DNA of 42,035 bases from Stentor coeruleus. Its lineage: Eukaryota > Ciliophora > Heterotrichea > Heterotrichida > Stentoridae. The notes under the pieces were generated by a model. It was not told the origin of the DNA. It did no database searches and saw nothing but the letters and a program-made list of their open reading frames with translations. Below, piece after piece: positions 38,655 to 42,035 of this stretch. Numbering within the stretch: the stretch's first letter is position 1; every line of letters begins with the position of its first letter. The stretch covers positions 1-42,035 of the forward strand of contig MPUH01000643.1 in NCBI GenBank assembly GCA_001970955.1. Reading direction: 5' to 3'. The translations under genes were made by a program, and so were the position numbers.

Positions 38655-40187
38655 CTAAATTATACTAATTGTATGCATTTTAGGATAACTTGATGTACTA
38701 GTATCCGTCTGCATACTCAAAAGTTCAACATGCATTCCAATCACTTTAACATTGATTTTTTTGTTTCCATTCATAACTCTACTCAAATCTAAAGTATTGC
38801 TACTCCCTTTGCTCTTAGCTAAAGTCATATGAAAAATCTTCTTAAAAGTATTCCCTTTTTGTTCAGTCTTTTGTTTCTTCAAATCATTCTGTGTAAGTAC
38901 TCCTTTTTTTATTAAAGCCAAATGTATTTTGTTTGATATCTCAGTAAGCCGACTAAATTCTTTATCATGAAGCAAATCAAGGAATAAAACATTCGCAGCT
39001 TGTACCTTACCAAAATACCCAATACGGTCAAAAGTAAGGTTTAAAGGATTTCCTAATGTTAACGCTTGTATTTCTATAGCGACTTCATTCAAAGCTTCAA
39101 CTGTAGCTGTAATATTACTTAAACTAAGTACAGCAATAGTTATATGGAATCTATTTGGTGGGTTGACCATAAACGGTATTAAATTCGGCACTTCAGCATG
39201 GATTTCTTTTTGTGCTTGTATCAAATCAGGATTATTTTCAAAAGATATCGAGACAAAATGTGTGAATTTCCTCTCATTACGAGGTCTTTCTCTACCAACA
39301 CTAGGTGGAGGGTTCTGTAAAGCAATCAACGAATCAGCAGCTGGGAAGTTTTTCAACAATCTAATAAATGCAGCATATCCATCTTTTACCTGCTCCTCAA
39401 CATATCCTACTATTTCTAATGCTTCTTCTTGTTTATTTACAACAAATTCCACATTTCCTTTCATTTCTCTTTTAAGAATCTTAATATTTTTCCCTTTTTC
39501 TGATAAGAGAAAATCAGCGCATTCTTTAGGAAATGATAAGATTTTCGTCATATACCCCTGCCACTTTTTATCGTATTTTATATCTAATTGAGGATATTCT
39601 TCTAGTTTTGGTTCATCTGTCTGAACTTCATCTAAATTTATTGCTATAGGGTCATCGCTTTTTATTATAGCTATAACTTTATCTGTCATTACTTGATATT
39701 CATTTGGCTTTGGGGATATAGAAAAATGTTCTAATATGGATTTATGTGCTTTTACTATATTTTCATAGTTTCTACCTTTGATTTCTATGTTTTGGTTGCT
39801 TGGGTTACCTTTGATTGAAGCTCTTGTGGTGTTTTCGATTTCTCTTTGAAGTTGGGTTGTATCAGTAGAACATCCTCCACAGAGAGCATAGAAACTTGAT
39901 TGAGGAAGTTTACATTTTAGTGAATATGTTGCTGTTGATGTATTGTAGTAAATAGTTTCAGTTATACTTTCTTCTTGGGTCATTTTAATACTCATGTTAG
40001 TAAAACCTTCAAAATCTCCTACGACAATATTCACAACTTCTTCATCTTCACTTTCCCCATCATCTTCTTCAAGTAAATTCAGCTTATTAGATTTAAAACT
40101 CACTTGAACATTCTGCAGATTTTTTATAGGATATTTTCTATACCTTCTTTGGCCAACAGCAACTACTGTAGGTATCTCGTCAGCCAT
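38655..40187 (-). CDS. ASCC1: ASCC1-like protein (KH domain plus 2H phosphoesterase)
   Basis: Taking the ATG at 40187 (MADEIPTVVAVGQRRYRKYPI) gives 510 residues. An ATG at 40223 is only 12 nt from the previous stop and would add a hydrophobic dozen residues, so I prefer the inner start. The RRYRKYPI opening recalls the N-terminus of ASCC1. A KH-type domain follows at about residues 90-155 (LCGGCSTDTTQLQREIENTT). A C-terminal 2H phosphoesterase (AKAP7-like) has both HxT motifs: HITIAVL at His348 and HMTLAKS at His453. ASCC1 is a subunit of the ASC-1 complex acting in alkylation repair and transcription-coupled quality control. The chain is longer than human ASCC1 (about 360-400), with an extra central segment at about 165-290 that may be a second, diverged KH-like region. 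Confidence 0.82.
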   Translation of the reverse strand: MADEIPTVVAVGQRRYRKYPIKNLQNVQVSFKSNKLNLLEEDDGESEDEEVVNIVVGDFEGFTNMSIKMTQEESITETIYYNTSTATYSLKCKLPQSSFYALCGGCSTDTTQLQREIENTTRASIKGNPSNQNIEIKGRNYENIVKAHKSILEHFSISPKPNEYQVMTDKVIAIIKSDDPIAINLDEVQTDEPKLEEYPQLDIKYDKKWQGYMTKILSFPKECADFLLSEKGKNIKILKREMKGNVEFVVNKQEEALEIVGYVEEQVKDGYAAFIRLLKNFPAADSLIALQNPPPSVGRERPRNERKFTHFVSISFENNPDLIQAQKEIHAEVPNLIPFMVNPPNRFHITIAVLSLSNITATVEALNEVAIEIQALTLGNPLNLTFDRIGYFGKVQAANVLFLDLLHDKEFSRLTEISNKIHLALIKKGVLTQNDLKKQKTEQKGNTFKKIFHMTLAKSKGSSNTLDLSRVMNGNKKINVKVIGMHVELLSMQTDTSTSSYPKMHTISII

Positions 40188-40235
40188 AATATATAAAAGA
40201 ACTAAACAGATATATTTAATCATAATAAAAAATAA

Positions 40236-41679
40236 CTATTTTAATCCTATGTGGAGTAAATCATGAAGTTCTTTAATTGCATCATCATACTCATTACTAT
40301 TGATATCGCTTATAAAAAGTGGAGCTACTTTATCATTTTTCCATTCAATTTTATCTGGTGTAAATTTACCTTTGTGTATTTCTGAATAGGTTTTTTTCTT
40401 TTTTCTATCAAGTTCAGAATAGAAGTCTGTCAAAGTTGTCTGACCAGAAATGCTTCCATATAAAAAAGGTTTAAATGTACATTCATCTAGGTCTTTGTCG
40501 CTTATGGAATCTTTTTTAGCATTTATACTTGCTTGTCTTTTTGATTCCCAACTATTAAGTCTTTCTACTGTACCTGATGTGGATAGGCTGTTTAAGGGTC
40601 TACAGGTTTTAGGGTGAAATGTACACTCGAAGTCTCTTTCGTTGTCTGCAAAAGCTTTTCTGAGCATTTCTAATCGTTCTCTGCGGTCGAGGTTCATATC
40701 ATACAATTGTTTCCATCGTGGCGACCCACTCCTAAAACTGCTAATTGAGTAATTTTTATTAATTTGTGGGCGAAACAAATAGCTTTCATTACCAACACTT
40801 TTACTATACGATGAACTTCTTGATGATGTTCTACACCCAAACGGTCCAAGTTTCTCAGCAATTTTCAAAGAGTTTTGATTAAGTTCAGGTTTAAATGAAT
40901 ACTGACATTCAGCAACAGGGTTAATTTTCGGACTATACAAATCAGATCTAGAAACACTATTAGAATAAGAATTGATTTTAGGAGTAAAACTACATTCAGG
41001 CGGTGTTTCCTGAGCTCTTTTTTTTTTTTCATGATAAATTTTGCTATAAAGCATCAAACGATCCATTACAGGTTTTTCAGTTTGTATCTGTGTAGCATAT
41101 GGGCTTATTGTAGGGATTCTTGATTGACTTGAACTTTCTCTTAAAAACTGTTCTGAAGCTTCTTTTTGGCTTTTCCAAGTCGCTAAAAGCCGGTCTTCAA
41201 TTTTTCCACTTCGGTCTTTGAGCATTTCACGAGATTTTTGAAGGATTATTGGGGAATAAAGTTGTTTTTTCTCTGCTTTTTGCTGTTGGATTCTGAGGTT
41301 TTCACGTTTTCTATTCAGCATTGCCGCTTGTTTGTATAAATGATTTGATTGTCCTAAAGGTCGTGTTGGTTTTTTCTGTGTTTGTTTATAGCTTTTAAGT
41401 CTTTCTTCAAGTTTTTTTCTTTCTTTTGTTGAGTCTACAACTTTTAATTTATAATTTTGAGCACCTATTTGTATGTTACTCTCCTTTAGGACGTAAAGGG
41501 ATACTTGTTGGGTTTGAACTTGCTGGTTCCCAGGTTTTCATACTATAATCACGGGTACCTTTAAAAAGATCAGCATAATTTTTCATCTCTTCACCACAGA
41601 AACTCATTGATGGGGTTAATGAATTAGGATCTTTTAGTCTTTTATCTATATCACTGAGTATGTTGTCAACAGTTGCCAT
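40236..41679 (-). CDS. Repeat protein with C/Y-x-F-x-P motifs, probably ciliary or cytoskeletal
   Basis: Two frames seem to belong to one gene: 41679 (MATVDNILSDIDKRLKD) and a second frame that is open from before 41321 to the TAG at 40236. The second frame stays protein-like upstream of its first ATG (SNIQIGAQNYKLKVVDSTKE). A 16-nt GT-AG segment at 41504-41519 would join them. The C-terminal 300 residues carry a motif repeated five times or more: CSFTPKIN, YSFKPELN, YLFRPQIN, CTFHPKT and CTFKPFL, spaced by Ser/Tyr/Arg-rich linkers. The N-terminal part is Lys/Glu/Gln-rich and helical. Such F-x-P-x-I/L-N repeats are common in ciliate and trypanosomatid cytoskeletal proteins in my experience of the families, but I cannot name one. 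If the intron is wrong, the gene starts at 41321 (361 residues) and the 67-codon frame is separate. Confidence 0.7.
41504..41519 (-). other. Candidate 16-nt intron
   Basis: On the minus strand it reads GTTCAAACCCAACAAG: GT start, AG end, 16 nt. Removing it shifts the 41679 frame into the long downstream frame without meeting a stop. It ends in AAG instead of the TAG seen in the mucolipin introns. A neighbouring 16-nt candidate ending in TAG (GTACCCGTGATTATAG) fails because it leads into a TGA. Confidence 0.4.
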
Positions 41680-42035
41680 TTATTATACGAAGAATTTGAA
41701 TTCTTGCTTTTTATTTGAGTTTTTTATAAGAAATGTTTTGTTTAAACATCTTTTTGTTTTATGTGTTTTTTAAAGTGTTTATTGTTTTGGGATTTTGTTG
41801 AAACTTCTTTTTGTTTTATGTGCTTTTTAAGGTGTTTATTGCTTTAGGATTTTTGGAGATAAGGTAGTGGAGATATAAATCATGATTATAGGATTTATTT
41901 AGAGAGAAGATTATAAAATAAAAATTATAATTAATAGAGAGGAATTTGGTACTTTATTATTTGTCCTGAATATTTATTTTAGATTGTATATAAACATGTT
42001 AATTAGTTAGTTAATTAGAAAATATATTGTTCACA
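41680..42035. other. Upstream flank of the last gene
   Basis: This is T- and G-rich on the plus strand, as upstream of other minus-strand genes here. It contains an imperfect 57-bp tandem repeat. No telomere repeat is found at the right end, so the window end is not a chromosome end. Confidence 0.6.
41744..41857 (-). repeat. Imperfect 57-bp tandem repeat
   Basis: 41744-41800 is repeated at 41801-41857 (period 57). Both copies share TCTTTTTGTTTTATGTG and a GTGTTTATTG core with scattered substitutions. It lies 65-180 nt upstream of the last gene's start, in its presumed promoter region. Confidence 0.8.

Noticed and set aside
40188..40223. Upstream ATG of the ASCC1-like gene.
   Set aside because: It lies 12 nt from the stop of the preceding same-strand gene and adds a hydrophobic dozen residues not expected for this family. 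The ATG at 40187 gives the recognisable N-terminus.
1..42035. A non-standard genetic code (TGA as Trp, or TAA/TAG as Gln) for the organism.
   Set aside because: Large conserved genes run for hundreds of codons with TGG for Trp and CAA/CAG for Gln only, and end in TAA or TAG. The mucolipin breaks at TAA are explained by introns, and that gene ends in TGA.
1..42035. Transposons, CRISPR arrays, operons or viral genes.
   Set aside because: No transposase, reverse transcriptase or capsid motif, no spaced direct repeats and no terminal inverted repeats were seen. Close same-strand genes are explained by general compactness.

Overview
The window looks like macronuclear DNA of a heterotrich ciliate, most probably Stentor or a close relative. 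Four things point there. (1) The first 12 bases are CCCTAACA-CCCT, one and a half copies of the heterotrich telomere repeat, C-rich strand first, as expected at a left chromosome end. (2) Two reading-frame breaks in a mucolipin-type channel gene are repaired exactly by 15-nt GT-AG introns, the signature intron size of heterotrichs. (3) The code is the standard one: the WD40-TRP gene has 20 Trp codons, all TGG, and no in-frame TGA, unlike Blepharisma or Condylostoma. (4) The DNA is very AT-rich, with small gaps between many genes.

Layout. 1-4 kb: telomere remnant, a WD40 protein starting about 90 nt from the chromosome end, a small possibly myristoylated protein, and a TMEM43-like membrane protein. 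4-7.2 kb: mostly gene-free AT-rich DNA with one 59-residue ORF and a possible decayed coding stretch. 7.2-15.7 kb, all minus strand: a cyclic-nucleotide-binding-domain protein carrying a recent internal duplication, a giant WD40-ankyrin-TRP fusion channel, and a GAF-GAF-PAS protein. Two structured-RNA candidates lie between the last two. 16-20 kb: a coiled-coil protein, a VAMP7-type R-SNARE and a mucolipin (TRPML) channel. 21.6-24.6 kb: two tandem B-box/coiled-coil proteins ending in degenerate Rab-like domains. 25.3-27.3 kb: RAD23 and an unknown protein. 28.2-34 kb: a four-domain voltage-gated cation channel with a non-canonical selectivity filter, split by two assembly gaps. 34-41.7 kb, all minus strand: a second GAF-GAF-PAS paralogue, a MORN-repeat protein, an ASCC1-like KH/2H-phosphoesterase protein and a repeat protein with C/Y-x-F-x-P motifs.

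Themes. Three unrelated ion channels (TRP-WD40, mucolipin, four-domain cation channel), a lysosome/endosome pair (mucolipin and VAMP7-like SNARE) and several cyclic-nucleotide or GAF sensors suggest membrane signalling and trafficking. They are not operons and I see no sign of co-transcription. A striking base-composition rule runs through the window. On the coding strand, DNA upstream of many genes is C-rich and nearly G-free (110 C against 3 G in 2641-3000), while gene 3' ends and downstream flanks are G-rich. The sign flips between convergent genes.
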